A DNA stretch of 64,000 nucleotides from Rhizobiaceae bacterium. GTDB lineage: Bacteria > Pseudomonadota > Alphaproteobacteria > Rhizobiales > Rhizobiaceae. Made by a program: the position numbers and the translations under genes. Location of the stretch: assembly GCA_905339215.1 (NCBI GenBank), contig CAJPFN010000038.1, forward strand, positions 1-64,000. The letters run 5' to 3'. The notes beneath the pieces were generated by a model, which was not told the DNA's origin, made no database searches, and saw only the letters and a list, made by a program, of their open reading frames with translations. This document shows, piece by piece, positions 45,091 to 56,323 of this stretch. Positions within the stretch are counted from its first letter, which is position 1. Every line of letters starts with the position of its first letter.

Positions 45091-46241
45091 CCAGCCGCCT
45101 TGACCGCAGCCCCGTCGCGACGTGGTGGTGGACCATCGACCGCTGGTTCCTTGCGGCGTTCCTTTCGCTGATGGGGCTCGGCATCATCCTGTCCTTCGCC
45201 GCGAGCCCGGCGGTCGCCGAGCGCATCGGCCTCGGCTCTTTTCATTTCGCGACGCGACAGATCGTCTTCATGGTCCCGGCGCTTGCCGCGCTGCTCTCGG
45301 TTTCCTTCCTCGACGCACGGCAGGTCCGCCGCCTCTCCGTGGCGATGCTGGCGATGGCACTCGTCCTGATGGTCGCGGTGCTGTTCGTCGGCGTCGAGGT
45401 GAAAGGCGCACGGCGCTGGGTATCGCTCGCCGGCGTATCGATCCAACCGTCCGAATTCCTCAAGCCAGCCTTTGTCGTGATCTGCGCCTGGCTGTTCGCC
45501 GAGCACCGCCGGCAGCCGGACATCCCCGGCAACCTGTTCGCCATGATCCTGCTCGGGCTGGTGCTGGCTCTCCTGGTGGCGCAGCCCGACCTCGGCCAGA
45601 CCATCCTCGTGCTCGGGACCTGGGGGGCGATGTTCTTCATGGCCGGAATGCCGTGGATCTGGATCGTCGCGCTCGGTGCGCTGGGTGCTGCAGGCGCGGT
45701 CACGGCCTATTCGGTGTTCCCGCACGTCGCCGGCCGAATTGACCGTTTCCTCACCGGCGAAGGCGATACGTTCCAGGTGGACATGGGACGCGAGGCGGTC
45801 ATCAACGGCGGCTGGTTCGGTGTCGGCCCCGGCGAGGGCACGGTCAAGCGCATCATCCCGGACAGCCACGCCGACTTCGTCTTCGCCGTCGCGGGCGAGG
45901 AATTCGGCATCGTACTTTTATTCCTGATCCTCGGCCTGTTCGCTTTCGTCGTGCTGCGCGGATTGGCCACGGCGCTGAAGGAGCATGACGACTTCACCCG
46001 CTTCGCGGTCGCCGGGCTTGTCGTCAATTTCGGCCTGCAGTCGATCATCAACATGGGCGTCAACCTGCAGATGATGCCGGCCAAGGGCATGACGTTGCCC
46101 TTCATCTCCTACGGCGGCTCGTCGCTGATTGCCATTGCTATCGCCATGGGCATGGTGCTGGCGCTGACGCGCAAGCGGCCGGAGAAGCGCCAGCAATTCA
46201 CCTTCGCCGCCAGGGCGCCGCGAGAAGTGCCGGCGGAGTAG
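45087..46241 (+). CDS. ftsW: FtsW septal peptidoglycan glycosyltransferase
   Basis: 384 residues, SEDS family with about ten membrane helices. Catalytic region [20 protein letters not shown] and [19 protein letters not shown], and [10 protein letters not shown] near the C-terminus. Polymerises lipid II into glycan at the septum with FtsI. ATGA overlap with murD; the stop abuts the murG start. Confidence 0.95.
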   Translation: MTSRLDRSPVATWWWTIDRWFLAAFLSLMGLGIILSFAASPAVAERIGLGSFHFATRQIVFMVPALAALLSVSFLDARQVRRLSVAMLAMALVLMVAVLFVGVEVKGARRWVSLAGVSIQPSEFLKPAFVVICAWLFAEHRRQPDIPGNLFAMILLGLVLALLVAQPDLGQTILVLGTWGAMFFMAGMPWIWIVALGALGAAGAVTAYSVFPHVAGRIDRFLTGEGDTFQVDMGREAVINGGWFGVGPGEGTVKRIIPDSHADFVFAVAGEEFGIVLLFLILGLFAFVVLRGLATALKEHDDFTRFAVAGLVVNFGLQSIINMGVNLQMMPAKGMTLPFISYGGSSLIAIAIAMGMVLALTRKRPEKRQQFTFAARAPREVPAE

Positions 46242-47366
46242 ATGGCGAAGGGCACGATACTCCTGGCGGCGGGCGGGACCGGCGGGCACCTCTTCCCGGC
46301 CGAGGCACTGGCACACGAATTGAAGGCTCGTGGCTGGTCGGTGCATCTGGTGACCGACGAGCGCGCCAGCCGCTACGCCAGTTCGTTCCCGGCGGACCAC
46401 ATCCATGCTGTGAGTTCCGCGACCATCGGCTCGAAAAATCCGGTCGCGCTGGCGCGCGCCTTCTGGAACATCTGGCGCGGCGTGCGCGAGGCTTCGGCAC
46501 TGTTCCAGCGGATCCGTCCGGCGGCGGTCGTCGGCTTCGGCGGTTACCCGACGCTGCCACCCCTCTTTGCCGCGACGCGCCGCGGCCTGCCGACCATGGT
46601 GCACGAGCAGAACGCCGTCATGGGCCGCGCCAACCGGGCACTGGCGTCGCGCGTCACGGCGATCGCCGGCGGTTTCCTCATCGCCGAGGGCGCCCAGGCG
46701 GCAAAGACGGTGGTGACCGGCAACCCGGTCCGTCCCGCCATCATCGAGGCGGCGCGGACGCGATACACTGTGCCGGCGACGGCTGGCGAATTCCGGCTGC
46801 TCGTGTTCGGCGGCAGCCAGGGCGCGCAATTCTTCTCCGAGGCGATCCCGCCCTCGATCGCGGCCTTACCCGAGGCGGAGCGCCGGCGTCTGACGGTGAC
46901 GCAGCAAGCGCGCAGCGAGGACGAGGCGGCCGTTCGCAAGGCCTATGCCGCGCTCGGCGTCGAGGCCGAGATCGCGCCGTTCTTCAACGACATGGCGGCG
47001 CGGCTCGCGGCCGCGCACCTGGTGATCTCGCGGTCCGGCGCCTCGACGGTCTCGGAGATCGGCGTGGTCGGCCGACCGGCGCTGCTTGTGCCCTATCCCT
47101 ACGCGCTCGACCACGACCAGGCGGCCAATGCTGCGACGCTCGCCGCGGCCGGCGGTGCCGAGGTGCATGTCCAGTCGACGCTTTCGACGGAGCGGCTGGC
47201 CGCGCTGATCGGTGGGCTGATGCGCGATCCAGAGAGGCTTTCCGCCATGGCGGCGGCGGCCCGCTCAGCCGGACGGCCGGACGCGACGCGGTTGCTCGCG
47301 GACCTGACAGAAGCTATTGCCTCCGGCCAGACAGTCGCCCAATTCAGGGAAGGAACGCGCCCATGA
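46242..47366 (+). CDS. murG: MurG N-acetylglucosaminyltransferase
   Basis: 374 residues, GT-B fold. G loop [58 protein letters not shown] and [12 protein letters not shown] (UDP-GlcNAc site). Adds GlcNAc to lipid I, making lipid II, at the inner face of the membrane. Starts immediately after the ftsW stop. Confidence 0.95.
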   Translation: MAKGTILLAAGGTGGHLFPAEALAHELKARGWSVHLVTDERASRYASSFPADHIHAVSSATIGSKNPVALARAFWNIWRGVREASALFQRIRPAAVVGFGGYPTLPPLFAATRRGLPTMVHEQNAVMGRANRALASRVTAIAGGFLIAEGAQAAKTVVTGNPVRPAIIEAARTRYTVPATAGEFRLLVFGGSQGAQFFSEAIPPSIAALPEAERRRLTVTQQARSEDEAAVRKAYAALGVEAEIAPFFNDMAARLAAAHLVISRSGASTVSEIGVVGRPALLVPYPYALDHDQAANAATLAAAGGAEVHVQSTLSTERLAALIGGLMRDPERLSAMAAAARSAGRPDATRLLADLTEAIASGQTVAQFREGTRP

Positions 47367-48769
47367 AGATGCCGCAGACGATCGGCCTGGTCCATTTCAT
47401 CGGCATCGGCGGCATCGGCATGAGCGGCATCGCCGAGGTGCTGCACAATCTCGGCTATCGCGTTCAGGGCTCCGATCAGGCCGACAGCGCCAACGTCCAG
47501 CGCCTGCGCGACAAGGGCATCGCCTGCTTCGTCGGCCACAAGGCGGGAAACCTCGGCGATGCCGAGGTGGTCGTGGTCTCGACCGCCATCAAGAAGAACA
47601 ACCCGGAACTCGTCGCGGCTCGCGAGAAACTCCTGCCGATCGTGCGGCGCGCCGAGATGCTGGCCGAGCTGATGCGCTTCAGGAACGCCATCGCCATCGG
47701 CGGTACGCACGGCAAGACCACGACAACATCGATGGTCGCCACGCTGCTGGATGCGGGCGGCCTCGATCCGACCGTGGTCAATGGCGGCATCATCAATGCC
47801 TACGGCACGAACGCCCGCATGGGCGCCGGCGACTGGATGGTGGTGGAGGCCGACGAGAGCGACGGCACCTTCCTCAAGCTGCCGGCCGACATCGCCGTCG
47901 TCACCAACATCGATCCCGAGCACCTCGACCACTACGGCAGCTTTGACAATGTGCGAGAGGCGTTCCGGCAGTTCGTCGAGAACGTGCCTTTCTACGGCTT
48001 CGGGGTGATGTGCACCGACCACCCCGAGGTACATTCGCTGGTGTCGCGCATCGAGGATCGCCGGGTCATCACCTACGGCGAAAATGCCCAGGCCGACGTG
48101 CGCTTCGAGAACCATCGCTTCGACGGGGCCGCCTCCCAGTTCGACGTCGTCATCCGCAACCGCAAGACGGGCGAGGAGACCGCGATCCGCGACCTGCGCC
48201 TGCCGATGCCGGGCCGTCACAACGTGTCGAATGCGACGGCGGCGATCGCGGTCGCCCACGAACTCGGCATATCGGGCGACGCGATCCGCAAGGGGCTGGC
48301 CTCGTTCGGCGGCGTCAAGCGGCGCTTCACGCACACGGGTTCATGGAACGGCGTCGAGATTTTCGACGACTACGGACATCACCCGGTCGAGATTAAGGCG
48401 GTGCTGAAGGCGGCGCGCGACTCGACGAAGGGCCGCGTCATCGCCATCGCGCAGCCGCACCGCTACACCCGCCTGCACGATCTGTTCGGCGACTTCGCCG
48501 CCTGCTTCAACGACGCCGACACGGTCGCGATCGCGCCGGTCTACGCGGCCGGCGAAGATCCGATCGAGGGCGTCACCTCCGAGGCGCTTGTGCAGCGCAT
48601 CCGCTCCGGTGGGCATCGCGACGCGCGCTACATCGACGGGCCGGCAGCCGTCGCGCCACTGGTAAGGGCACTGGCCAAGCCCGGCGACTTCGTCGTCTTC
48701 CTCGGCGCCGGTAACATCACGCAATGGGCTTATGCCCTGCCGAAGGAACTCGTGGGGGCGTCTGCCTGA
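47363..48769 (+). CDS. murC: UDP-MurNAc:L-alanine ligase MurC
   Basis: 468 residues. [18 protein letters not shown] at the N-terminus, ATP loop [31 protein letters not shown], and [15 protein letters not shown]. First amino acid addition in precursor synthesis. Overlaps murG by four bases and shares one base with murB. Confidence 0.96.
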   Translation: MKMPQTIGLVHFIGIGGIGMSGIAEVLHNLGYRVQGSDQADSANVQRLRDKGIACFVGHKAGNLGDAEVVVVSTAIKKNNPELVAAREKLLPIVRRAEMLAELMRFRNAIAIGGTHGKTTTTSMVATLLDAGGLDPTVVNGGIINAYGTNARMGAGDWMVVEADESDGTFLKLPADIAVVTNIDPEHLDHYGSFDNVREAFRQFVENVPFYGFGVMCTDHPEVHSLVSRIEDRRVITYGENAQADVRFENHRFDGAASQFDVVIRNRKTGEETAIRDLRLPMPGRHNVSNATAAIAVAHELGISGDAIRKGLASFGGVKRRFTHTGSWNGVEIFDDYGHHPVEIKAVLKAARDSTKGRVIAIAQPHRYTRLHDLFGDFAACFNDADTVAIAPVYAAGEDPIEGVTSEALVQRIRSGGHRDARYIDGPAAVAPLVRALAKPGDFVVFLGAGNITQWAYALPKELVGASA

Positions 48770-49731
48770 TGCGCGGCGAGGTTCTCATCGAGCGGCTTGC
48801 CGACCGGCTGTCCGGCGTGCGCGGCAAGATCACGCCGAACGCCGAGATGGAGAAAATCACCTGGTTCCGCGCCGGCGGGCTCGCCGAGGCGCTGTTCCAG
48901 CCGGCCGACGAGGACGATCTGGCGATCTTCCTGAAGGCAGTGCCGGAGGACGTGCCCGTAATGGTCGTCGGCATCGGCTCCAACCTGCTCGTCCGCGAGG
49001 GCGGCATACCCGGCTTCGTCGTGCGCCTTTCCGCCAAGGGCTTCGGGGATGCGGAAGCGATCGGGCCGACCCGGATCCGCGCCGGCGCGGCCACGCCCGA
49101 CAAGCGCGTCGCCGCGCTCGCGCTCGACGCTGGCATCGGCGGTTTCCATTTCTACCACGGCATCCCCGGCGCGATCGGCGGGGCGCTCCGGATGAACGCG
49201 GGCGCCAACGGCGTCGAGACACGCGAGCGCGTCGTCGAGGTGCGCGCGCTCGACCGCAGGGGCAATGTTCATGTTCTGTCGAATGCCGACATGGGCTATT
49301 CCTACCGGCATTCGAGGGCGCCGGCCGACCTGATCTTCACGTCCGCGATCCTCGAAGGCTATCCGGAAGACCGCGAGACGATCCGCGGTCTCATGGACGA
49401 GGTGCAGCATCATCGCGAGACCGTGCAGCCGATCCGCGAGAAGACCGGCGGCTCGACCTTCAAGAACCCTCCCGGAACGTCGGCGTGGAAGGAAATCGAC
49501 AAGGCCGGCTGCCGCGGCTTGATGATCGGCGGCGCGCAGATGTCGCCGATGCACTGCAACTTCATGATCAACACCGGCAATGCAACCGGATACGACCTTG
49601 AATTTCTTGGCGAAACGGTTCGCGCCCGAGTCCTGGAGACTTCCGGCATCAGGCTGGAGTGGGAGATCAAGCGCATCGGCCGCTTCAAGCCGGGGCACGA
49701 GGTTCAGGAGTTCCTCGGGCAGCTTCTCTGA
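48769..49731 (+). CDS. murB: UDP-N-acetylenolpyruvoylglucosamine reductase MurB
   Basis: 320 residues, type with FAD-binding 4 domain. [33 protein letters not shown] (FAD loop), [20 protein letters not shown] and [20 protein letters not shown] with the catalytic Ser. Reduces the enolpyruvyl group to the lactyl ether with NADPH. The start shares a base with the murC stop. It is the last gene before the 260-base gap. Confidence 0.95.
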   Translation: MRGEVLIERLADRLSGVRGKITPNAEMEKITWFRAGGLAEALFQPADEDDLAIFLKAVPEDVPVMVVGIGSNLLVREGGIPGFVVRLSAKGFGDAEAIGPTRIRAGAATPDKRVAALALDAGIGGFHFYHGIPGAIGGALRMNAGANGVETRERVVEVRALDRRGNVHVLSNADMGYSYRHSRAPADLIFTSAILEGYPEDRETIRGLMDEVQHHRETVQPIREKTGGSTFKNPPGTSAWKEIDKAGCRGLMIGGAQMSPMHCNFMINTGNATGYDLEFLGETVRARVLETSGIRLEWEIKRIGRFKPGHEVQEFLGQLL

Positions 49732-49778
49732 GGCGTGACGCGAGCCGCTGCCGTGTTGCCTGTTTGCGACAGACGCCG

Positions 49779-49800
49779 CCTTCGCCCGAATTGGCGAAGG
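49779..49800. promoter_or_regulatory. hairpin after murB
   Basis: CCTTCGCC and GGCGAAGG pair perfectly around CGAATT, 47 bases after the murB stop. No T run follows on the plus strand, so it may stabilise or partly terminate the upstream message rather than act as a full terminator. Confidence 0.45.
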
Positions 49801-49805
49801 AAAAT

Positions 49806-49943
49806 GAATCTCTCGGAATCTCCGGGACTTGCCAGCGAATCCGCTCTCTGATTCCTTGGCTGCAAGCGTTCCCTGATTGAGTCGTCAGACGCGTAGGCCG
49901 CGTTTCGTGCCGGGAGGTATATCCGCCCGGCGGGAACCGACTC
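49806..49943. promoter_or_regulatory. cluster of six GANTC (CcrM) sites upstream of ddl-ftsQAZ
   Basis: GAATC at 49806, 49816 and 49837, GATTC at 49850, GAGTC at 49879 and GACTC at 49939. At this base composition roughly one site per 300 bases is expected. GANTC is the target of the cell-cycle methylase CcrM in alphaproteobacteria. AATCTCCGGGA also occurs twice (49817 and 49944). Confidence 0.7.
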
Positions 49944-49947
49944 AATC
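49875..49947 (+). promoter_or_regulatory. foldback element in the ddl leader region
   Basis: GATTGAGTCG (49875-49884) pairs perfectly with CGACTCAATC (49938-49947). Inside, GCCGGG (49909-49914) pairs with CCCGGC (49926-49931). As RNA this would be a two-stem leader ending 45 bases before ddl. Two GANTC sites lie in the arms. No known riboswitch recognised. Confidence 0.6.
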
Positions 49948-49991
49948 TCCGGGATCCGCGATGAAACGCACCGAGAGGGGATCGTCGGCGC

Positions 49992-50918
49992 ATGACGAAA
50001 AAACACGTGGCGGTGCTGATGGGAGGGTTTTCCTCCGAGCGGCCGGTCTCTCTTGCGTCCGGCAAACCATGCGCCGATGCGCTCGAAGCAGAGGGCTATC
50101 GTGTCACCCGCATCGACGTCGGTCGCGACGTCTCTTCCGTCCTCGCGGAGCTGAAGCCCGATGTCGCCTTCAATGCCCTCCATGGCCCTTTCGGCGAGGA
50201 CGGCACGATCCAGGGCATCCTCGAGTATCTCGGCATCCCTTATACCCATTCCGGCGTCCTCGCCTCGGCGCTGGCGATGAACAAGGAGCAGGCCAAGAAG
50301 ATCGCCAAGGCGGCCGGCATTCCAGTCGCCGAATCAAAGGTCCTCAACCGCTTCAAGATCGGCTCGAAGCACCCGATGAAGCCTCCCTACGTGGTCAAGC
50401 CGGTTAACGAGGGCTCAAGCTTCGGCGTGGTCATCGTCAAGGAGGATCAGTCGCATCCGCCGCAAGTGATCGGCTCCACGGAATGGCGCTACGGCGACAT
50501 GGTCATGGTCGAGCGCTACGTGCATGGGCGCGAGCTGACCTGCGCGGTGATGGGCGACGTGGCGCTCGGCGTCACCGAGATCATCCCGGTCGGGCACTCG
50601 TTCTACGACTACGATTCGAAATACGTCGCCGGCGGCTCAAAACACGAATGCCCGGCAAAAATTTCACCGAATATTTACCAAAAAATACAGACACTGGCGC
50701 TCAAGGCTCACCAAGCGATCGGCTGTCGAGGCGTTTCCCGGTCGGACTTCCGCTACGACGATCGTCATTCCCCGAATGGCGAGGTTGTCTGGCTGGAGGT
50801 CAACACCCAGCCGGGGATGACTCCGACGTCGCTGGTGCCCGAGATCGCCGCCCATGCCGGGCATTCGTTTGGCGAGCTTCTGAGTTGGATGGTGGAGGAC
50901 GCTACGTGTCTTCGGTAG
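49992..50918 (+). CDS. ddl: D-alanine:D-alanine ligase
   Basis: 308 residues, ATP-grasp. [73 protein letters not shown] and [16 protein letters not shown]. Makes the D-Ala-D-Ala dipeptide used by MurF. First gene of the second half of the cluster. GAGAGGGG precedes ATG 49992 at a somewhat long distance. Its 3' end overlaps the ftsQ start. Confidence 0.96.
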   Translation: MTKKHVAVLMGGFSSERPVSLASGKPCADALEAEGYRVTRIDVGRDVSSVLAELKPDVAFNALHGPFGEDGTIQGILEYLGIPYTHSGVLASALAMNKEQAKKIAKAAGIPVAESKVLNRFKIGSKHPMKPPYVVKPVNEGSSFGVVIVKEDQSHPPQVIGSTEWRYGDMVMVERYVHGRELTCAVMGDVALGVTEIIPVGHSFYDYDSKYVAGGSKHECPAKISPNIYQKIQTLALKAHQAIGCRGVSRSDFRYDDRHSPNGEVVWLEVNTQPGMTPTSLVPEIAAHAGHSFGELLSWMVEDATCLR

Positions 50919-51844
50919 GGTTGGGGCGGGATCGGGAGACGGGCGCGGTTCGCGGCGTCTCTACCGTTCGCGTCTCATGGTCGGAGGGTTTCGTGCTACC
51001 GCGCTGGTTGCGCCGGCCGGCACGGGTGCTCGGCCGCCTGACCGGCGGCGACGTCGTCGCCCCGCGTTACTCCTCCTCGATCATGACCGCAGCATTCCTT
51101 GCCGCGACCGGCCTCTATGGTGCCCAGGTCGGTGGCCATATGCCCGCGGTCGTGCAGGCGCTCACCGCGCGCAGCGGCTTCGCCGTCGACCAGGTTCGGG
51201 TGACCGGTCACGTCGAAACTTCGGAAATCGACATCCTCGATGCGCTCGCACTCGACGGCTGGACCTCGCTGATCGGCTTTGACGCCGAAGCGGCCCGCGA
51301 ACGCGTCGCGGCGCTGCCATGGATTCAGGGCGCGGCGATCCGCAAGGTCTATCCCGACACGATCGAGGTCGACGTAGAGGAGCGTGCCGCGTTCGCCATC
51401 TGGCAGCACGGTAGCGAACTATCGGTCGTCGAGGCGTCTGGACGCCCCATTGCGCCGTTCGCCGGAGGTGGCAAGGCGGCGCTACCGTTGGTCATAGGCA
51501 TGGGCGCCAATGAGGCAGCCAGCGCGTTCATCGCCAAGGTGAAGGGCTATCCCGAACTCGCTTCGCGGGTGAGGGGCTACATCCGCGTCGCCGAGCGGCG
51601 CTGGGATCTCAGGCTGGAGAACGGCATCACCGTCAAGCTGCCCGAAAGCGGCGAGGACGAGGCGATCGTCGAGCTTCTGGCGATGGACCGCGACAGCGCA
51701 CTGCTCTCGCGCGACATCCTTGCCGTGGACCTGAGGTTAGCCGACCGGGTCGTCGTCCAACTCACGCCGGAAGGCGTCGAACGTCGTGCCGCCGCACTCG
51801 CCGACAGCGCCAAGGCGCGCAAGCGCCTGGAGAAGAAGATATGA
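50906..51844 (+). CDS. ftsQ: cell division protein FtsQ
   Basis: 312 residues from GTG 50906, which lies inside the end of ddl (13-base overlap) with GGAGGA at 50894-50899. Cytoplasmic N-terminus, a membrane segment ([20 protein letters not shown]), a POTRA domain ([20 protein letters not shown]) and the FtsQ beta domain ([30 protein letters not shown]). Links early and late divisome proteins via FtsL and FtsB. The start codon is the only one with a good ribosome site. Confidence 0.92.
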   Translation: MSSVGLGRDRETGAVRGVSTVRVSWSEGFVLPRWLRRPARVLGRLTGGDVVAPRYSSSIMTAAFLAATGLYGAQVGGHMPAVVQALTARSGFAVDQVRVTGHVETSEIDILDALALDGWTSLIGFDAEAARERVAALPWIQGAAIRKVYPDTIEVDVEERAAFAIWQHGSELSVVEASGRPIAPFAGGGKAALPLVIGMGANEAASAFIAKVKGYPELASRVRGYIRVAERRWDLRLENGITVKLPESGEDEAIVELLAMDRDSALLSRDILAVDLRLADRVVVQLTPEGVERRAAALADSAKARKRLEKKI

Positions 51845-53148
51845 GCTGGCTGCGAGGCGCGCATAAACCCACAATGCACCGTTCCGGTGTCATCACCGTG
51901 CTGGACGTCGGCTCGAGCAAGGTTTGCTGCATCGTCGCGAAACTGAAGCCGCACGCGGATAGCCAGCTCCTTCGCGGCCGTACTCACCGGGCGCAGGTGA
52001 TCGGCATCGGCCATCAGAAATCGCGCGGCGTCAAATCGGGCGTGGTCGTGGAGTTGGACCGGGCCGAGCAGGCGATCCGGCTCGCCGTCGACTCGGCCGA
52101 GCGCATGGCCGGCGTCACGGTCGATTCGCTCATCGTCAACCTGACCGCCGGCCGGCTGAAGAGCGAAACCTATACCGCCACGATCAACCTCGGCGGGCAT
52201 GAGGCTGACGCCGAAGACGTCGCCAAGGTTCTCGCAACCGGCGCGCGCCAGGCCCTGAAAAGCGAGCGCCAGGTCGTGCACTCGCTGGCAACCGGCTTCT
52301 CGCTCGACGGCGAGCGCGGCGTGCGCGATCCGAGCGGCATGGTCGGCGACACGCTCGGAGTCGACATGCATGTCGTCACCGCCGACGCGGCGCCGATGCG
52401 CAACATCGAGCTCTGCGTGAATCGCGCCCACCTGTCGGTCGAGCGCATGGTCGCGTCGCCCTACGCTTCCGGACTCGCTGCCCTCGTCGACGACGAACTC
52501 GAGATGGGGGCGGCCTGTATCGACATGGGCGGCGGCACGACGACGTTGTCGGTTTTTGCCGACGGCAAGTTCGTGTTCGCGGATTCCATTCCGCTCGGCG
52601 GCAACCACGTCACCATGGATCTGGCGCGCGGCCTTTCGACCAGCCTTGAGGATGCCGAGCGGCTGAAGGTCATGCACGGTTCGGCGCTACCCGGCAGCGC
52701 CGACGACCGCGACGTCGTCTCGATCCAGCCGATCGGCGAGGACACGGACGTTCCGCTGCAGGTGCCGCGCTCGGTCATGACGCGCATCATCCGGGCACGT
52801 ACCGACGAAACGCTAGAGATCATTCGCGACCGGCTCGGCCATTCGGGCTTCGGCAGCGCGGTCGGCAAGCGAGTTGTGCTGACCGGCGGCGCGGCGCAAC
52901 TCACCGGCCTCCCGGAGGCGGCGCGGCGCATCCTTGGACGCAACGTGCGCATCGGACGGCCGCTCGGCGTGGCGGGTCTTCCCGAGGCCGCCAAAGGCCC
53001 GGCGTTCTCGGCGGCGGTGGGCCTACTGATCTATCCGCAGATGGCGGCTTTCGAGACGAACGAAGTCAAGAGCGGGACGAGCTTGCGCATGACGGGCACG
53101 GGTGGCCGTTTCCAGCGCATGGGACAGTGGTTGAAGGACAGTTTCTAG
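51841..53148 (+). CDS. ftsA: cell division protein FtsA
   Basis: 435 residues, actin fold. ITVLDVGSSKVCCIVAKL is the phosphate 1 motif, MVASPYASGLAALVDDE and CIDMGGGTTTLSVFADG the phosphate 2 region, VVLTGGAAQLTGL the adenosine motif, and GTGGRFQRMGQWLKDSF the C-terminal membrane-binding helix. Tethers FtsZ to the membrane. ATGA overlap with ftsQ. Confidence 0.96.
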   Translation: MSWLRGAHKPTMHRSGVITVLDVGSSKVCCIVAKLKPHADSQLLRGRTHRAQVIGIGHQKSRGVKSGVVVELDRAEQAIRLAVDSAERMAGVTVDSLIVNLTAGRLKSETYTATINLGGHEADAEDVAKVLATGARQALKSERQVVHSLATGFSLDGERGVRDPSGMVGDTLGVDMHVVTADAAPMRNIELCVNRAHLSVERMVASPYASGLAALVDDELEMGAACIDMGGGTTTLSVFADGKFVFADSIPLGGNHVTMDLARGLSTSLEDAERLKVMHGSALPGSADDRDVVSIQPIGEDTDVPLQVPRSVMTRIIRARTDETLEIIRDRLGHSGFGSAVGKRVVLTGGAAQLTGLPEAARRILGRNVRIGRPLGVAGLPEAAKGPAFSAAVGLLIYPQMAAFETNEVKSGTSLRMTGTGGRFQRMGQWLKDSF

Positions 53149-53229
53149 TTTCGGATCGGGCGGAAACGCCCCGGGAATCGGCGGCCGCAGCGGCGACGCG
53201 GCGTGAAAGGCAAAAAAAGGACGAGCACC

Positions 53230-54915
53230 ATGACGATCAATCTGCACAAGCCGGACATCACCGAGCTCAAGCCGCGCATCACGGTGTTCGGCGTGGGCGG
53301 GGGCGGCGGCAACGCCGTCAACAACATGATCACCGCGGGCCTGCGCGGCGTCGAATTCGTCGTCGCCAACACCGACGCCCAGGCCCTGACGATGTCCAAG
53401 GCCGAGCGGCTCATCCAGCTCGGCGCGCATGTCACCGAAGGCCTCGGCGCCGGTTCCCAGCCCGAGGTCGGACGCGCCGCGGCGGAGGAGTGCATCGACG
53501 AGATCCTTGATCACCTGTCGAACACCCACATGTGCTTCGTCACCGCCGGCATGGGCGGCGGCACCGGCACCGGCGCTGCTCCGGTCGTTGCCCGGGCGGC
53601 TCGCGAGAAGGGCATCCTGACGGTGGGCGTCGTCACCAAGCCGTTCCACTTCGAGGGCCAGCGCCGCATGCGTACCGCGGATGCCGGGATCGAAGAATTG
53701 CAGAAGTGCGTCGACACCCTCATCGTCATCCCCAACCAGAACCTGTTCCGTATCGCCAACGACAAGACCACCTTCGCCGACGCCTTCGCCATGGCCGACC
53801 AGGTGCTCTATTCGGGCGTCGCCTGCATAACGGACCTGATGGTCAAGGAAGGCCTTATCAATCTCGACTTCGCCGACGTCCGCTCGGTCATGCGCGAAAT
53901 GGGCAAGGCGATGATGGGCACCGGCGAGGCTTCCGGCGAAGGCCGCGCGATGGCCGCCGCCGAGGCTGCGATCGCCAATCCGCTGCTTGACGAGACGTCG
54001 ATGAAGGGGGCGAGGGGGCTGCTGATCTCGATCACCGGTGGCCGCGATCTCACCCTGTTCGAGGTCGACGAAGCCGCGACCCGCATCCGCGAAGAGGTCG
54101 ACCAGGACGCCAACATCATCCTCGGGGCAACGTTCGACGAGGCGCTGGAAGGCGTGATCCGCGTCTCCGTGGTGGCGACCGGAATCGACAAGGCGGCGGT
54201 CGACATGGCCGTTCCGCCGATCCAGCTGCGCCAGCCGATGAAGCCGGTCGCGCGTCCCGCCGCGCCGGCGGCGGAAGTCCGTCCGGCGCCGCAACCGATG
54301 CACGCGCCGGCCCAGGAAGCGCCGATGGCGCGTGCTGCGGATCCGGTCGCGGAGGCGATCCGAATGGCGGAGGCGAACGCGGCCGAGATGGCCATGCCGC
54401 GTCACACCGCGCCCGCCGAAGAGTTCCGCCCGCAGAGCCGGCTATTCCAGGCGCCGCCGGCGGCCGCGATGCCCGCCGAGCCGGTTTCGCCCCCGGCTCC
54501 GGCTCCGGCGCCGGCGATGGGGCGCGAGCCCGTTGCCCCGGCCGCGGCCCAACCGCGCATGCCGCGCGTCGAGGACTTCCCACCGATCGTGAAGGCGGAG
54601 GTCGAGGCGGCGCAGAGCATGCGACCAGCCGATCACGAGGAGAAGGGTCCGATGGGCCTGCTCAAGCGCCTGACCAACGGATTGACCCGGCGCGAGGAGG
54701 AAGCGCCGCGGCTCCAGCCCGCGCAGCCGCGCGAAGCCAAGTTGCGCCAGCCCGTGCCCGAAACCCGGCGCATGGCCAGCCAGGATCCGCAGGTTTATGC
54801 GCCGCGCCGTGGTCAGCTCGACGAGCACGGACGGCTCACCCAGCAGCAGCCGCGCGCCGCACAGGACGAGGACCAGTTGGAGATACCGGCCTTCCTTCGC
54901 CGGCAGGCCAACTGA
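53230..54915 (+). CDS. ftsZ: cell division GTPase FtsZ, long C-terminal form
   Basis: 561 residues. The GTPase domain (about residues 10-320) has [16 protein letters not shown], the tubulin signature [14 protein letters not shown] and NTDAQAL. A long Pro/Ala-rich linker (about 330-540) leads to the conserved C-terminal peptide [10 protein letters not shown], which binds FtsA. Long linkers are normal for rhizobial FtsZ. ATG 53230 has AAGGA upstream; an in-frame GTG at 53203 is possible. It stands 81 bases after ftsA, so it may have extra promoters in or after ftsA. Confidence 0.97.
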   Translation: MTINLHKPDITELKPRITVFGVGGGGGNAVNNMITAGLRGVEFVVANTDAQALTMSKAERLIQLGAHVTEGLGAGSQPEVGRAAAEECIDEILDHLSNTHMCFVTAGMGGGTGTGAAPVVARAAREKGILTVGVVTKPFHFEGQRRMRTADAGIEELQKCVDTLIVIPNQNLFRIANDKTTFADAFAMADQVLYSGVACITDLMVKEGLINLDFADVRSVMREMGKAMMGTGEASGEGRAMAAAEAAIANPLLDETSMKGARGLLISITGGRDLTLFEVDEAATRIREEVDQDANIILGATFDEALEGVIRVSVVATGIDKAAVDMAVPPIQLRQPMKPVARPAAPAAEVRPAPQPMHAPAQEAPMARAADPVAEAIRMAEANAAEMAMPRHTAPAEEFRPQSRLFQAPPAAAMPAEPVSPPAPAPAPAMGREPVAPAAAQPRMPRVEDFPPIVKAEVEAAQSMRPADHEEKGPMGLLKRLTNGLTRREEEAPRLQPAQPREAKLRQPVPETRRMASQDPQVYAPRRGQLDEHGRLTQQQPRAAQDEDQLEIPAFLRRQAN

Positions 54916-54938
54916 TCGTCGACATCGGAACGATCGGG

Positions 54939-54975
54939 GGGGCGGGCGCAATAGCGTCCGCCCCTATTCCTTTTT
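54939..54975 (+). terminator. terminator after ftsZ
   Basis: GGGGCGGGCGC and GCGTCCGCCCC form an eleven-pair stem (one G-U) around AATA, followed by TATTCCTTTTT. Confidence 0.88.
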
Positions 54976-55190
54976 GAAAACGGAAGTCGCTTTTTTTTCA
55001 AGAACTTGCGCCTATGTGCCGGCGGTAACACGGAGTAAGAAACCGTGATTTGGCGGCCTACGCGGGCAGGGACTATCTTCCGCGTCGAAATTCAGGCTGC
55101 GGCGGGGATAGGGGTGATTCCTGCCGATTTGCCGCAAATCGCGCCGTGGCGCGCCGTGCGGCCGGCCACAGGGGCGTAAGGGGATCGGTT

Positions 55191-56123
55191 TTGTACGATC
55201 AGCAGACGACGATCAAATCGCGCGTATCCCTTTCGGGGACAGGCGTGCACAGTGGCAAGTCTGTTTCCGTCCATTTCAGCCCCGCCGATGCCGATACCGG
55301 TATCGTTTTCCACCTTCTCGCCGACGGCGGCGTGACGGAAATCCGGGCGCTTCATTCGGAAGTCGGCAGCACGGACCTGTCGACAGTGCTCGGTGACCCG
55401 GCGGGCGCGCATGTCGCGACAGTCGAGCATCTGATGGCGACGCTGTTCGGCCTGGGAATCGACAACGTCGCGATCGAGATAGATGGCAGCGAGGTGCCGA
55501 TCCTCGACGGCAGCGCCGCGCTGTTCGTCGATGCTTTCGAGCACGCAGGAATCGAGCGGCTCGCGGCGCGGCGGCGCTATATCCGCGTTCTGAAACCGGT
55601 GCGCATCGAGGCCGGTGGCTCGTGGGCCGAATTCCGGCCGCACGACGGTACCCGCTTCGAAGTCGAGATCGATTTCGACAGCCCCGCGATCGGACGCCAG
55701 TCTTTGGCCATCGAGCTCGATCCCGAGAGGTTTCGCGATGTCGCGCGGGCGCGCACCTTCGGTTTCATGAAGGATGTCGAGCGCCTGTGGGCCGCGGGAT
55801 TCGCACTGGGTTCCTCGCTGGAGAACTCTGTGGTAATCGGCGACGACCACCGGATCATTAATATGGAAGGGCTGCGTTGGCCCGACGAGTTCGTGCGCCA
55901 CAAGACGCTCGATGCGATGGGCGACCTGGCGCTGGCTGGCGCCCGGTTCATCGGCTGCTTCCGTTCCTACCGGGGAGGGCACAAGCTCAATGCCGCTGCC
56001 CTGCGCCGACTGCTGGCAGACAGTTCCGCTTACCAGATCGTCGATACCAGCCGCCGCGAGCGTAGTCGCGCCGCGGAGGTGAGTGCGGTCGCGGGGCCGC
56101 TGCACGCGCCGTCCGTTCGCTGA
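55191..56123 (+). CDS. lpxC: UDP-3-O-acyl-N-acetylglucosamine deacetylase LpxC
   Basis: 310 residues from TTG 55191, supported by AAGGGG about 8 bases upstream; no ATG or GTG fits the family start. Zinc deacetylase of lipid A synthesis: SLSGTGVHSGKSVSVHF, TVEHLMATLFGLGIDN and PILDGSAALF (His of the metal site), HKTLDAMGDLALAG and RGGHKLNAAALRRLL. The first committed lipid A step. The 215 bases between the ftsZ terminator and lpxC contain a short GATTTG/CAAATC hairpin but no promoter I can defend. Confidence 0.94.
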   Translation: MYDQQTTIKSRVSLSGTGVHSGKSVSVHFSPADADTGIVFHLLADGGVTEIRALHSEVGSTDLSTVLGDPAGAHVATVEHLMATLFGLGIDNVAIEIDGSEVPILDGSAALFVDAFEHAGIERLAARRRYIRVLKPVRIEAGGSWAEFRPHDGTRFEVEIDFDSPAIGRQSLAIELDPERFRDVARARTFGFMKDVERLWAAGFALGSSLENSVVIGDDHRIINMEGLRWPDEFVRHKTLDAMGDLALAGARFIGCFRSYRGGHKLNAAALRRLLADSSAYQIVDTSRRERSRAAEVSAVAGPLHAPSVR

Positions 56124-56323
56124 ACGGAACGGTACGCGCCACCCTTCCGTCCCGGGGCGTGTCCTCCGGGCAACATTACTCTCCCGTTCGCACAAGGCGC
56201 GGCTGTTGCCACAAATTCGCGCCATTGCCGCCTGATAGCGTTGCCGGTCCGTGGCTTGTATGATTTATGGCAGCGTCACGAGCCGTTCTTTTCCTGTGAC
56301 TGCCAGAGGGGCGGAAGCCGAAC

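Noticed and set aside
44193-46241. A longer version of ftsW starting inside murD
   Set aside because: Same reasoning: the added part is a shadow of murD; FtsW starts at 45087.
49732-49991. A missing gene in the murB-ddl gap
   Set aside because: No frame with a start and ribosome site longer than about 25 codons shows protein-like composition; the gap is explained by regulatory structure.
54976-55190. A promoter or small RNA between ftsZ and lpxC
   Set aside because: Only a short GATTTG/CAAATC stem and imperfect promoter-like boxes are visible, too weak to call.
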